Shown here: positions 34,456 through 43,223 of the stretch, one piece after another
Layout of the letters: each line of letters opens with the position of its first letter
Position numbering within the stretch: the first letter of the stretch is position 1
NCBI GenBank assembly: GCA_040766585.1
Contig: JAXGQE010000004.1
Coordinates: 124,001-188,000 of the forward strand
DNA: 64,000 nucleotides
Source: JAXGQE01 sp040766585
GTDB taxonomy: Bacteria > Bacillota > SLNR01
Direction of reading: 5' to 3'
Translations under genes and position numbers: made by a program
The notes under the pieces: model-generated
What the model was told of the DNA's origin: nothing
Database searches by the model: none
Seen by the model: the letters and a program-made list of their open reading frames with translations, nothing else

Positions 34456-35393
34456 AAAATGCAGGGAAATTGATCCAGCGTTTTGAAGGCAACCCCATTG
34501 TGACCAAAGACGATATTCCGTATTCGGTGGTTACTGTGCACAATGCTGGGGTTGTAAAGTCTCGTGGACGATACTATATGCTTTTCCGTTCCCATCGGCA
34601 CAATGGCCGTTCTGTCATCGGACTGGCGGAAAGCGAAGATGGATATCGTTTTTCGGTGCATCCACAGCCCTTTATGGAACCGGAAAAGCAGGGCGTGTTT
34701 GCCGATTATGAAGAATACGGGGTGGAAGATCCCCGCATCGTGGCTTTGGATGGTTATTTCTACATTACTTACAGTGCGTATTCTCGCCGCGGCGTGCGGG
34801 TGGGATTGGCTCGGACGAAGGATTTTCATTCGGTAGAGAGGGTTTCGCTGATTACCCAGGCTGATCAGAGAAATGTGGTTCTGTTCCCGGAAAAATTGGG
34901 AGGGAAATATGTGCGTCTGGATCGTCCTCATACAGAGATCAATCCCTGGTCCATCTGGATCTCATATTCTCCGGATCTGATTCATTGGGGAGATTCCAAA
35001 ATGCTGGTCAGACCGGCGATGTATCACTGGGATGAAATGAAGATCGGTCCCGGGGCAACACCCATACGAACTGACCGCGGTTGGCTCAGCATTTACCACG
35101 GTGTATTTAAAACCATGGATGGGTCGGTATACCGGCTGGGGGTCATGCTTCACGACCTGAAGGATCCGTCCATGGTATTGGGTGTAGCGGATGACTGGAT
35201 TCTTGAACCCGAGGATCCATGGGAAGTTACTGGCTATGTCCACAATGTGGTCTTTACTTGTGGGGCGGTGGCGGAGGATGATGGAACGGTCAAAATATAT
35301 TGGGGTGGAGCGGACAAAGTTATGTGTGTCGGAACCGCCCGGTTGGATGATTTGGTGGACCTGTGCCTGAAGCACAGCCGGGAACCTTTTTAA
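34452..35393 (+). CDS. GH130-family glycoside phosphorylase
   Basis: The 313-residue protein has the five-bladed propeller pattern of GH130: V-H-N-A-G-V near residue 30, G-V-E-D-P-R-I near residue 92 with the catalytic Asp, and K-I-G-P-G-A-T-P-I near residue 197. GH130 enzymes split beta-mannosides with phosphate to release mannose 1-phosphate, or work in reverse. ATG 34452 overlaps the TGA of the glycosyltransferase gene (ATGA), so the two are coupled. Exact substrate not determined. Confidence 0.87.
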   Translation: MKNAGKLIQRFEGNPIVTKDDIPYSVVTVHNAGVVKSRGRYYMLFRSHRHNGRSVIGLAESEDGYRFSVHPQPFMEPEKQGVFADYEEYGVEDPRIVALDGYFYITYSAYSRRGVRVGLARTKDFHSVERVSLITQADQRNVVLFPEKLGGKYVRLDRPHTEINPWSIWISYSPDLIHWGDSKMLVRPAMYHWDEMKIGPGATPIRTDRGWLSIYHGVFKTMDGSVYRLGVMLHDLKDPSMVLGVADDWILEPEDPWEVTGYVHNVVFTCGAVAEDDGTVKIYWGGADKVMCVGTARLDDLVDLCLKHSREPF

Positions 35394-35406
35394 ATTATGG
35401 ATTTCA

Positions 35407-35442
35407 GCGAAATAAATGTAGGAAACTAAACATTTATTTCGC
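35407..35442. terminator. Inverted repeat after the GH130 gene
   Basis: GCGAAATAAATGT at 35407 and its exact complement at 35430-35442, with a 10-base loop. A 13-bp perfect stem, but A/T-rich and without a following T run. It probably ends or stabilises the transcript, or is an operator; the sequence does not decide. Confidence 0.45.
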
Positions 35443-35491
35443 AAATCATCAGGTATGAGAGGTAAGAAAGCGGTTTATTCAATAAAATATG

Positions 35492-35538
35492 TTGCAAAAT
35501 ACATATCCTTGTGTATAATATAGTTAGGAGGCTAACTA
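35492..35538 (+). promoter_or_regulatory. MarR gene promoter with operator around the ribosome binding site
   Basis: TTGCAA at 35492, spacer 16, TATAAT at 35514. Immediately after comes TAGTTAG, GAGG, CTAACTA (35521-35538), a perfect 7-bp inverted repeat whose centre is the AGGAGG of the MarR gene. As DNA it fits a MarR dimer site for autoregulation; as RNA it could mask the ribosome binding site. Confidence 0.6.
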
Positions 35539-35539
35539 A

Positions 35540-35989
35540 ATGGAGCGACAATTTGACCTTCATATCGGATATTATATACAGGAAATAGCGCGGGCTCTGA
35601 CCCGGGTACACAACGAAATGCTGAGCAGGCACGGAATTAGTTTTGCCCAGTTTCGAGTACTGAACTGCCTGTGGGAAGAGGATGGGCTGAATCAGTCGGA
35701 TATTGCCGAGATACTTCATATTAAACCGTCCAGTTTAAGCACACTGGTCACATTGCTGGAGAAAAAAGATTTGATTGAACGGAGGATCGGTGAAACCGAC
35801 AGCCGCAGCCGTACGATCCACCTGACGGAAAGCGGTGCATCACTGAAAATGGTCTCCTGGGACATCATTATGGCGTTGGAAAGCGTTTTATCCCAGCCTT
35901 TCTCGGAAACCGAGAAAGCACTGATGCTGGAGTGGCTGAAAAAAATTCTGGGGACCATTCTCAAAGAAGAAGAAATCCATCAAGGATGA
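35540..35989 (+). CDS. MarR-family transcription regulator
   Basis: The 149-residue product starts at ATG 35540. The winged-helix core is clear: L-N-Q-S-D-I-A-E-I-L-H-I-K-P-S-S-L-S is the recognition helix region, followed by the wing with D-L-I-E-R-R-I-G-E-T-D-S-R-S-R. MarR proteins usually bind a small aromatic ligand. The kynureninase gene starts 33 bases downstream, so the regulator probably controls this operon in response to a tryptophan-related compound, and itself through the palindrome. Confidence 0.88.
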   Translation: MERQFDLHIGYYIQEIARALTRVHNEMLSRHGISFAQFRVLNCLWEEDGLNQSDIAEILHIKPSSLSTLVTLLEKKDLIERRIGETDSRSRTIHLTESGASLKMVSWDIIMALESVLSQPFSETEKALMLEWLKKILGTILKEEEIHQG

Positions 35990-36022
35990 TCAGTATCCAT
36001 TAAAAACATTGGGGGAATCAGA

Positions 36023-37306
36023 ATGGAGAGACATTTTCGAATCGATGAATCTTTTGCACATGAGCTGGATCAGAAGGATCCAATCAAAGAATTCAGGAAT
36101 CGTTTCTATCTGCTAAACGATTCCATCTACATGGATGGGAATTCATTGGGGTTAATGTCCAAAGATGCAGAAAAGGCGCTGCTGCGGGTCATGAATGAAT
36201 GGAAGACCATGGGAATCAATGTGTGGACGAAGGCTTCCACCCCGCTGTTCTATTATGCGGAGGGACTTTCCAAGAAACTGGCTCCCCTGGTAGGAGCCCA
36301 TGAAGATGAAGTGATTGTGCATTCTTCCACAACCATCAATATTCACACAACCATTGCCGCATTTTACAATCCCGATGAAAAGAGAAACAAGATTCTGGTG
36401 GATGAACTGAACTTTCCCACAGACCGTTATGCCATCGAAAGCCAGATTCGCCTGAAAGGACTGGATCCGGAAAAACACATGGTGGATGTAAAAAGCCGCG
36501 ATGGGCGGACCATACAGGAAGACGATGTGGTGGCGGCCATGACCGACGATGTTGCAGTGGTATTTCTGCCTTCCGTGCTGTATCGCAGCGGGCAGCTGCT
36601 GGACATGGCTTATTTGACAGCGGAAGCTCACAAGCGGGGTATTGTAATTGGATTTGATCTCAGTCATTCTGCTGGAGCTGTTCCTCATAAGCTCAGCGAA
36701 TGGGATGTGGATTTTGCTGTATGGTGCAATTACAAATACCTGAATGCCGGTCCGGGCAGCGCCGCTGCACTCTACATAAACCGGAAGCACTTTGGGGTAG
36801 AACCGGGATTGGCCGGATGGCACGGCTACGTGAAAAACAAACAGTTTGATCTGCTGAATGAATTTGAGTATGAACGAAATGCCGGCGGCTGGCAGACCGG
36901 AACAACCCATGTCTTCAGTTTGGCTCCTTTGGAAGGATCACTGAATATTTATCATGAAGCCGGCATGGATCGTCTGAGAGAAAAGTCACTTCATATTACC
37001 GCCTACTTAATGCATCTGATCGATGAAGTACTGGCTCCGTACGGATTCTCCGTGGGAAATCCCCGGGATGATGCCCATCGGGGCGGTCATGTAGCACTGG
37101 AACATGAGGAAGCGATACGGATCAATGAAGCATTGAAAGATCACGGCGTGATTCCGGATTTCCGGTTTCCCAATGTCATTCGTCTGGCACCGGTTCCACT
37201 CTATACCCAGTATCACGAAGTATGGCGGGTGGTACAGATCATCAAGAAAATCATGGATGATAAGATTTATGAGAAGTATTCCAAAGAACGAGGAGTCGTG
37301 GCGTAA
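36023..37306 (+). CDS. kynU: Kynureninase
   Basis: The 427-residue product is a PLP enzyme that splits kynurenine (or 3-hydroxykynurenine) into anthranilate and alanine. N-terminal Y-M-D-G-N-S-L-G-L, D-E-L-N-F-P-T-D-R-Y and the PLP-lysine motif C-N-Y-K-Y-L-N-A-G-P-G near residue 237 are diagnostic. Length is full. It is co-directional with MarR and followed by a terminator. No other tryptophan-kynurenine gene is present in the window, so the substrate may come from outside. Confidence 0.93.
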   Translation: MERHFRIDESFAHELDQKDPIKEFRNRFYLLNDSIYMDGNSLGLMSKDAEKALLRVMNEWKTMGINVWTKASTPLFYYAEGLSKKLAPLVGAHEDEVIVHSSTTINIHTTIAAFYNPDEKRNKILVDELNFPTDRYAIESQIRLKGLDPEKHMVDVKSRDGRTIQEDDVVAAMTDDVAVVFLPSVLYRSGQLLDMAYLTAEAHKRGIVIGFDLSHSAGAVPHKLSEWDVDFAVWCNYKYLNAGPGSAAALYINRKHFGVEPGLAGWHGYVKNKQFDLLNEFEYERNAGGWQTGTTHVFSLAPLEGSLNIYHEAGMDRLREKSLHITAYLMHLIDEVLAPYGFSVGNPRDDAHRGGHVALEHEEAIRINEALKDHGVIPDFRFPNVIRLAPVPLYTQYHEVWRVVQIIKKIMDDKIYEKYSKERGVVA

Positions 37307-37322
37307 ACGGTATCATGCTGCG

Positions 37323-37358
37323 GGAGACGGCTGTATTGCAGCTGTCTCCTCGCTTTTT
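37323..37358 (+). terminator. Terminator of the marR-kynU operon
   Basis: GGAGACGGCTG, loop, CAGCTGTCTCC followed by TCGCTTTTTT. A 10-11 bp stem with one mismatch, 17 bases after the stop codon. Confidence 0.88.
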
Positions 37359-37492
37359 TGATATGAACTGCAAGCCCGTGAAAAGAAGTGCAAGAAAGTA
37401 TGCAAATCATAATAAAATGATAGAAAAATTTCATAAATTTGAAATTAGGGCGGGAAAAGGGCTATAATGCCGATTTTTGAGGTTTTTATCAG

Positions 37493-37543
37493 TTGCATTT
37501 CCTGTGAGGAATAGTATAATTATTATTGTGATAAAAATCACAA
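37493..37543 (+). promoter_or_regulatory. Promoter with a CRP/FNR-type palindrome
   Basis: TTGCAT at 37493, spacer 16, TATAAT at 37515. Six bases further is TTGTGATAAAAATCACAA (37526-37543), a perfect TGTGA-N6-TCACA palindrome, the site form used by the CRP/FNR superfamily. Lying over the start of transcription, it would act as a repressor site. It precedes a 30-codon membrane-protein gene. Confidence 0.6.
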
Positions 37544-37579
37544 CCCATTCTCACAACGGCAGATAAGGAGGCGAAGCAG

Positions 37580-37672
37580 ATGGGTCTGTTTATCGGTGTA
37601 AACGGTTTCTTCGTACTGGTTGGTATAGGAGTTCTGGTTAAAGAATTATTAACCGGGCAGGTACAGCACTAA
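37580..37672 (+). CDS. Thirty-residue membrane microprotein
   Basis: ATG 37580 follows AAGGAGG at good spacing. The product is 30 residues, nearly all a single hydrophobic helix (F-I-G-V-N-G-F-F-V-L-V-G-I-G-V-L-V) with a polar tail ending Q-V-Q-H. It is too short for most gene finders. The CRP/FNR-like promoter upstream argues that it is a real, regulated gene. Function unknown; small proteins of this type often modify a membrane complex. Confidence 0.6.
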   Translation: MGLFIGVNGFFVLVGIGVLVKELLTGQVQH

Positions 37673-38048
37673 TTCTAGAAAATCCATGAAAGACCGACTT
37701 TTGGCTCCGGAATCCCGGGGCTATTTGCTTTCTTTCGGGGAGGATCATGGATGATATTCGCCAAAGGCTGCTGTCGTCGGAAGAGACAGGGGGCATGGTC
37801 ACCCATCGGGCTTCAAAGCTAAAGATAGGGATGTTGATCCGTACTGATGGGGACTGAGGTGCAATTGATCCGATTCACGCCCAGCAGGACTGTTTGACGC
37901 CAAGGAGGTATTTTGATAAAATTTAGACAGCGAAGTAGTTGTCTGAAGTATGTTGTATCGACAGAAACAGATAGTGAAAAGCAAATTGGTAGAACTGGGG
38001 CTTGTTCAGGGTCCAATGGGCAATGAACCGGACGAATTTTGTTTGCAG
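37673..38048 (+). other. Long leader before the phosphoribosyltransferase gene
   Basis: No established gene in 376 bases. Two short frames carry possible binding sites: 37748-37858 (36 codons, after GGGGAGG) and TTG 37913-38026 (37 codons, after AAGGAGG). Neither resembles a known protein. The region ends in a terminator hairpin that overlaps the start of the next gene's ribosome binding site, so it may be a regulatory leader. I do not recognise a riboswitch class. Confidence 0.35.
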
Positions 38049-38088
38049 AAGCACTCTAACTCTATGGGAGTTGGTGTGCTTATTTTTT
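38049..38088 (+). terminator. Attenuator-like terminator upstream of the phosphoribosyltransferase gene
   Basis: AAGCAC..AACTC, loop TATG, GGAGTT..GTGCTT then ATTTTTTT. The T run abuts GGAGGTG, the ribosome binding site of the following gene. A terminator in that place makes sense mainly as an attenuator controlled by the leader, or as the end of the upstream small transcripts. Confidence 0.75.
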
Positions 38089-38101
38089 TGGAGGTGAATC
38101 T

Positions 38102-38659
38102 ATGCGGAACGATATCGACAAAATTGTGCTGAGTGAAGATCAAATTCAGCAGCGCTTGAAGGATATGGCCCAGGAAATGGAGTCCGATTTTGAAGACAGT
38201 GCTGTTTTTATCGGCGTTTTGCGGGGAGCTTCGGTTTTTGTGGCGGATCTGATGCGCTATATATCCAAAAGCGTTGCCTTGGATTATGTACAGGTGGGGC
38301 GTAGACGCAATGGTGACGGTGGATGGGATCTGGATCTGATCAAGGACATTTCCACCGACGTAGGCGGCGAAACTGTTTACATTCTGGAAGATACTGTGGA
38401 TACAGGAACAACACTGAAGTATCTGAAAGAGCTTCTGCTGAGCCGCGGTGCGGCCGATGTACGCATCTGCATTTTAATGGACAAGTCTCAACGGGTGGAA
38501 GAAGAGAGTGCAGCGGATTATGTAGGATTCAGGGTCACTGATCTGGAGGGCCAATGGAACTACGTGGTCGGATACGGTATTGACTTCAATGAACGGTATC
38601 GGAATCTACCCTATGTGGGTGTACTCAAAAAGGAGCTCTGGGCTCCTTTGGAGATATAG
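38102..38659 (+). CDS. Hypoxanthine phosphoribosyltransferase-like protein
   Basis: The 185-residue product starts at ATG 38102 after GGAGGTG. Purine phosphoribosyltransferase features: V-L-R-G-A-S near residue 41, the PRPP loop L-E-D-T-V-D-T-G-T-T near residue 97, M-D-K-S-Q-R, and the C-terminal V-G-Y-G-I-D-F-N-E-R-Y-R-N-L-P-Y-V-G. It salvages hypoxanthine or guanine to IMP or GMP. The strand after D-Y-V-Q-V is unusual (G-R-R-R-N-G-D-G-G), where typical enzymes have S-S-Y-G, so base preference may differ. Confidence 0.85.
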   Translation: MRNDIDKIVLSEDQIQQRLKDMAQEMESDFEDSAVFIGVLRGASVFVADLMRYISKSVALDYVQVGRRRNGDGGWDLDLIKDISTDVGGETVYILEDTVDTGTTLKYLKELLLSRGAADVRICILMDKSQRVEEESAADYVGFRVTDLEGQWNYVVGYGIDFNERYRNLPYVGVLKKELWAPLEI

Positions 38660-38686
38660 AGTCAAAAAGAATAAAGCGAGAGGTGA

Positions 38687-39694
38687 ATGCAATTGAAGAT
38701 TGGAGTTTTATGGAGACCGGAACGAAATATTAATTTGGACAGGGAATTTGCCCCGGAGGATATTCAAGATGATGCATATGAGGAAGCGCTTCAGCATGCC
38801 AAGGCTCTGAAAAAAGCCGGGTACGAAACAGTGATGATTCAGTGGGAACGGGAACCGATGAAGACGATTCAGCAAATTCGTAAAGGCAGCGTGGATTTTG
38901 TATTTAATGCCGCCAGCGATGAGGAAGTGGCTTTGCTGGAAATCATGGGAATTCCTTTTGCCGGATCTGGACTGGATTTGACCCCTACGGATAAAGCGAT
39001 TCGAAAACAAGTGATGGCGTACCACGGAATCCCTACTCCCGATTTTGTGGTGGTGCGGGATCCTGATCGTATCCCAAAGATTAATATCGAGTACCCACTC
39101 TTTGTCAAAGCATTGCGGGGTCGGGGAAGTGCCGGAATCAGCGACGACAATATTGCTGAGAACAGAAACGATCTGGAAAAAGCGATTCGCAAAGTCATTC
39201 GGACTACCGGGCAGGCAGCCCTGGTGGAGAAGTTTATTGAAGGCCGAGAGATCAGTGTTGGAGTGATCGGGTATGAGGACAGCGTGCAGATACTGCCTCT
39301 TTTGGAAATCGAGTACAATGGAACCCGAACCAATACCTATGAACATAAAATGGACGATGAAGAGATTATTCATTGCCCGGCAAATTTGCCGGAGAAGACA
39401 GAAAAGAGGATCCAGGATACGGCGCGCAAAATATTCAAAGTTCTGCATGCCCGGGATTATGGGCGCATGGATATGATTCTGGGCAAGGACGGTACCCCGT
39501 ACTTTCTGGAATTCAATACATTTGCCGGATTGACTATGGCCCCTGAACAGGGAGAAAACTATGTGCACAATAGTTACATGGGGTTTATGGCTGAGGCTGC
39601 CGGGATGAACCGGACTGAATTCATCCAAAACATCGTGGATGCTGCATTAGACAGGAATAATCTTGTGAAGGAAGAAGAAAAAAAGGTGGGGTGA
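38687..39694 (+). CDS. D-alanine--D-alanine ligase-like ATP-grasp protein
   Basis: The product has 335 residues from ATG 38687 (TTG 38693 is possible). It is an ATP-grasp ligase: Y-P-L-F-V-K-A-L-R-G-R-G-S-A-G-I in the ATP-lid region, V-E-K-F-I-E-G-R-E-I-S-V, and C-terminal Y-F-L-E-F-N-T-F-A-G-L-T-M, close to Ddl proteins. Whether it joins D-Ala or makes another dipeptide cannot be said, since the N-terminal substrate region (W-R-P-E-R-N-I-N) is unlike standard Ddl. It follows the phosphoribosyltransferase by 27 bases. Confidence 0.75.
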   Translation: MQLKIGVLWRPERNINLDREFAPEDIQDDAYEEALQHAKALKKAGYETVMIQWEREPMKTIQQIRKGSVDFVFNAASDEEVALLEIMGIPFAGSGLDLTPTDKAIRKQVMAYHGIPTPDFVVVRDPDRIPKINIEYPLFVKALRGRGSAGISDDNIAENRNDLEKAIRKVIRTTGQAALVEKFIEGREISVGVIGYEDSVQILPLLEIEYNGTRTNTYEHKMDDEEIIHCPANLPEKTEKRIQDTARKIFKVLHARDYGRMDMILGKDGTPYFLEFNTFAGLTMAPEQGENYVHNSYMGFMAEAAGMNRTEFIQNIVDAALDRNNLVKEEEKKVG

Positions 39695-39713
39695 TCTCAC
39701 TTTAAAACGAAAA

Positions 39714-39740
39714 GAAACCGGCAAATCAGCCGGTTTCTTT
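39714..39740. terminator. Bidirectional terminator
   Basis: GAAACCGGC, loop AAATCA, GCCGGTTTC then TTT, and an A-rich upstream side. It separates the Ddl-like gene from the convergent TldE gene. Confidence 0.9.
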
Positions 39741-39756
39741 AATTTCCATTTCTGAT

Positions 39757-41103
39757 TTACGCACCCGCTACACTCATGGATCGGATCAACAGACTGGGAG
39801 AGCCCACTGGCTGAAAATAGAAACGAAGATTGTTTCCAATCCCATCGATTTCCTTCAGCAGAGTGAAAATGTTGCCGGACAGGACAATTTGGTTGACCGG
39901 ATGAGCGATGCTGCCGTTCTCGATCCAGAAACCACGGGCGCCCAGGGAAAAATCTCCGGTAATGGCGTTGGTTCCAGAATGGAGACCGTCAAATTCGGTG
40001 ATGAGCAAACCGCGATTCATCTGTGCCAGCAGATCCGACTGGGTGAAGGTTCCTTTTTCAATGAATGCATTGAAATGAGAAACACCGATATTCCCTTTGT
40101 ACCCTCCGCGGGATGCATTTCCGGTGGTTTCGCGGTGGTCTTTATGGGCTGTTTTCAGATTGTGCAGCAGTGTTTCCAAAGTTCCCTGGTGGACCATATA
40201 TTTATGCCGGCAGGGGACGGCTTCTCCGTCAAAAGGAGCGGACGCCATCCCTCCGGGAAGAAGAGGATCGTCCACGACGGATACAGCGGATGATGCAACA
40301 GATTGTCCTTCTTTTCCCTTGAGCAGGGACATGCCTTTCTGGGCAGCTTCTGCGCTGAAGATAGACATATGGGCAGCCAGCAGGCTGGCGGCCGCTGTAT
40401 TTTCCAGGACGATGGGATACTGGCCAGATGCAACCGGACGGGACCCTTTTCTGGCAACCACTTTTTCAACTACCGTAAGACCCAGAGGGCTCTGTTCCAG
40501 CGCATCAAAGTCCGAATTAATTTCGTATTCTGTCGCCGAATACGTGGACTGACTATCCGATGCAATGACTTCCATGTACATCATGGCCAGGTTGTGGTCG
40601 TAGGACAGATCGATGCCGTGGGAATTGACAGTTCTCTTTCGTGTATATCCATCGTTATAAAATGTGCCGTAGATTTTATCCAGTTTGCCGGTATCCCACG
40701 CCTGTTGTTCATTTCGCAAGACCAAATCAATCTTTCTCTGAATGTTCGCCTGCTTCAGAGCCGGATGCACCAGATCAATCTGCGGATAGGTACTGCTTGT
40801 GCTGTAGATATAGACCGGATCGTCCACTTCGGTCAGACGGGCCGATTCTTTGGCGCGCAATACGATGGTTTCAGCGCTTTCGTCATCCAGTACTTCTGTG
40901 TAAGCACTTCCTGACTGGCCCTGAAAAATGCCTCTGAAATTGACTCCCTGCGTGCGGCTGCTGGAGTAGTCAATGATTTCTCCTTTGAAAGCCTGCAGTT
41001 TGAGTGAATCGCTGTCTTCAAAATACAGCTCCCACTCAGAAAATCCAGCGCTTTGGGCCAGATTGGATATTTGGTCGATAAACCGATCGTTGGTCAAAGT
41101 CAT
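39757..41103 (-). CDS. TldE/PmbA-like metalloprotease subunit
   Basis: The 448-residue product reads on the minus strand from ATG 41103, with AGGAGGGA just upstream. It has the TldD/PmbA fold but lacks the zinc HExxxH, as in TldE (PmbA), the partner of TldD. Visible family parts are G-E-I-I-D-Y-S-S-S-R-T-Q-G-V near residue 37 and T-G-D-F-S-L-G-A-R-G-F-W-I-E-N-G near the end. TldD/TldE cut unstructured peptides, including modified bacteriocin or cofactor precursors. The two genes are eight bases apart. Confidence 0.88.
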   Translation of the reverse strand: MTLTNDRFIDQISNLAQSAGFSEWELYFEDSDSLKLQAFKGEIIDYSSSRTQGVNFRGIFQGQSGSAYTEVLDDESAETIVLRAKESARLTEVDDPVYIYSTSSTYPQIDLVHPALKQANIQRKIDLVLRNEQQAWDTGKLDKIYGTFYNDGYTRKRTVNSHGIDLSYDHNLAMMYMEVIASDSQSTYSATEYEINSDFDALEQSPLGLTVVEKVVARKGSRPVASGQYPIVLENTAAASLLAAHMSIFSAEAAQKGMSLLKGKEGQSVASSAVSVVDDPLLPGGMASAPFDGEAVPCRHKYMVHQGTLETLLHNLKTAHKDHRETTGNASRGGYKGNIGVSHFNAFIEKGTFTQSDLLAQMNRGLLITEFDGLHSGTNAITGDFSLGARGFWIENGSIAHPVNQIVLSGNIFTLLKEIDGIGNNLRFYFQPVGSPSLLIRSMSVAGA

Positions 41104-41111
41104 CCCTCCTC

Positions 41112-42500
41112 CTATTTCCCGCCCACTGTTAAGGACGATACGCGAATCATGGGCTGTCCCACGAATGCAGGAACACTGCCGCTTTCTGCCCCGCACATGC
41201 CGGTGCCAAATTCCAGGTTATTACCAACCATATCAATCCGCTTCAGTATCTCGGACCCTTTGCCGATCAGGCTGGCTCCCCGGACGGGGTTCTGAATTGC
41301 TCCGTCTTTGATCATATACCCCTCCAGAACCGCAAAGTTAAATTCTCCGGTGGAAGGATCGACGGATCCTCCCCCCAGTTTCTTGGCGTATAATCCCTCG
41401 TTGACCGAAGCCATGATCTCTTCGGTGGAATGGGTGCCGTTGGCAATGTAGGTATTGGACATTCGGGAGGTAGGAGCCAGCTGGTACGACTCGCGTCGAC
41501 CGCTGGCGGTGGATTCCATACCCATGCGGCGTCCATTCAGTCTGTCCACCAGATATCCTTTCAGGATTCCTTTTTCAATTAATACACTTTTTCGGGTCGG
41601 GTACCCTTCATCATCGATATTCTGAGATCCCCAGCCGTGGGGGATCGTTCCATCGTCAATAGCCGTTACCCATTCGGAGGCCACCATTTGGCCAAGTTTG
41701 CCAGTAAATTCGGATGTTCCTTTGGCCACTGAGCTGGCTTCCAGGGAATGTCCGCATGCTTCGTGGAAGATGACGCCGCCAAACTCGTTTTCGATGACTA
41801 CCTGCATTTGTCCGGCCGGGGCGTAGGGAGCATGAAGCATAGTCACAGCTGTTTCTGCCGTTTCCCTGCCCAGAGCCTCCACATCGATCAGCTGTGTGAA
41901 CATTTCGAAGCCCACATGCCGGCCCGGTGCGCTGTATCCGACCTGGTTTTCGGTTCCGTTGGAAGCGATGGACTGCCCCAGAATCCGGGAGCGGATTCTG
42001 CGATCTTCCGTATAGAGCCCCTCGGTATTGGCAATAAAAATCTTCTGGTCGGTGTCCATCAGACGGGCCACAACCTGCACAATTTCCGGTGAGTATGATT
42101 TGGCACTTTGGTGCAGATCTTTCAGTACCCGGATTTTTTTTGCCGCGTGAACACTGGAAGGTACGAATAGGATCGGGTGGACATTGGAGTGGACCCGTTC
42201 CTCCAGATCCAGGACATCTTTCTCCGACTCAGAACCATCTCCAAAGGCTGCGGCAGCTTTACCGGCTGCATCCAGGAGTCCGTCTCGGGTTACGTTGTTG
42301 GTGTGAGCATAGACACTGCGGTTCCCTTTAAATATGCGGATGCCGACTCCGTAGATGCGGCCGGAGTTCATTTGATCCACTTTCCCGTCAACGAGAGCAA
42401 TGGAATTGGTGGTGGTATCTTCGCCAAAGATCTCTGCGAAATCACCGCCTGTGGATAACGCTCTGTGCAGGACATCCGACAAAACCGATTGTTTGACCAT
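41112..42500 (-). CDS. tldD: TldD-like zinc metalloprotease
   Basis: The 462-residue product reads on the minus strand from ATG 42500, placed by GAGAGGTG; a GTG at 42509 is inside that site. The zinc motif H-E-A-C-G-H-S-L-E is present near residue 250 (HExxxH), and the C-terminal E-F-N-F-A-V-L-E-G-Y-M-I region is as in TldD. It forms a heterodimer with TldE encoded downstream. No peptide precursor gene is visible next to it, so the substrate is unknown. Confidence 0.9.
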   Translation of the reverse strand: MVKQSVLSDVLHRALSTGGDFAEIFGEDTTTNSIALVDGKVDQMNSGRIYGVGIRIFKGNRSVYAHTNNVTRDGLLDAAGKAAAAFGDGSESEKDVLDLEERVHSNVHPILFVPSSVHAAKKIRVLKDLHQSAKSYSPEIVQVVARLMDTDQKIFIANTEGLYTEDRRIRSRILGQSIASNGTENQVGYSAPGRHVGFEMFTQLIDVEALGRETAETAVTMLHAPYAPAGQMQVVIENEFGGVIFHEACGHSLEASSVAKGTSEFTGKLGQMVASEWVTAIDDGTIPHGWGSQNIDDEGYPTRKSVLIEKGILKGYLVDRLNGRRMGMESTASGRRESYQLAPTSRMSNTYIANGTHSTEEIMASVNEGLYAKKLGGGSVDPSTGEFNFAVLEGYMIKDGAIQNPVRGASLIGKGSEILKRIDMVGNNLEFGTGMCGAESGSVPAFVGQPMIRVSSLTVGGK

Positions 42501-42653
42501 GGATTTCACCTCTCGATGTAAGTTTCACCTATCGTGCAGATGGAGTATTCTATCCACTGACTTCGCTTTCAAACAAAATTTCCCTGCTGCCCTTTGCATT
42601 TGCATGGAAGTCCTCTGCGGCTTGTGGTAGAATCATAGGGAGGGGGAGTCAGC

Positions 42654-43223
42654 ATGAAACGAAGAGTAATTCCAAGTTTGGGACTGCTGGTATTGGCAGC
42701 GCTTCTGTTGATTTCTGCTTGTGTACCCATCCAGTCCAACGGGAACATTCCTGACTCTTATCCGTCTGAAGATTGGACTTCTGCGGTGGTCAAAAAGGTC
42801 GTGGATGGGGATACCGTGATCCTTCAGTCCGGAGAGAAGATCCGGTTAATCGGGATCAATGCTCCCGAAACGGAGGGGGATGCGGAGGAATACGGTATGG
42901 AAGCCAAACGGTGGCTTCAAGAGAAAGTGGAAGGACGAACCGTGTACCTGGAAAAGGATATATCCGATACCGACCAATACGGTCGTACGCTCCGGTATCT
43001 GTGGCTTGTGGTCCCGGATTCAACGGGTGATATGGAGATCCGTACTTGGATGGTGAATGCTATGATGGTTGCGGAAGGGTACGCTCAGCCGTATACATTC
43101 CCGCCGGATGTTCGTTATGCAGACCGGATTATGCAGTTGGCGCGAGAAGCCCACAGCCAGGGGCGTGGACTCTGGGGCATTAATCCGGAGGGAACCACCC
43201 GGGGGACACCATTGTATAAATAG
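42654..43223 (+). CDS. Lipoprotein thermonuclease (SNase family)
   Basis: The 189-residue product starts at ATG 42654 after GGGAGGGGGAG. The first 23 residues are a lipoprotein signal with lipobox L-I-S-A-C. The mature part is an SNase domain: V-D-G-D-T-V-I-L near residue 50, K-I-R-L-I-G-I-N-A-P-E-T, and Y-G-R-T-L-R-Y-L-W with the catalytic arginine. It is expected to be tethered outside the cell and to degrade DNA and RNA with calcium. Stop is three bases from the open frame of the CotH gene. Confidence 0.92.
   Translation: MKRRVIPSLGLLVLAALLLISACVPIQSNGNIPDSYPSEDWTSAVVKKVVDGDTVILQSGEKIRLIGINAPETEGDAEEYGMEAKRWLQEKVEGRTVYLEKDISDTDQYGRTLRYLWLVVPDSTGDMEIRTWMVNAMMVAEGYAQPYTFPPDVRYADRIMQLAREAHSQGRGLWGINPEGTTRGTPLYK

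Noticed and set aside
39757..42500. TldD/TldE as part of a bacteriocin (microcin-like) cluster
   Set aside because: No precursor peptide, modification enzyme or dedicated exporter gene adjoins the pair.
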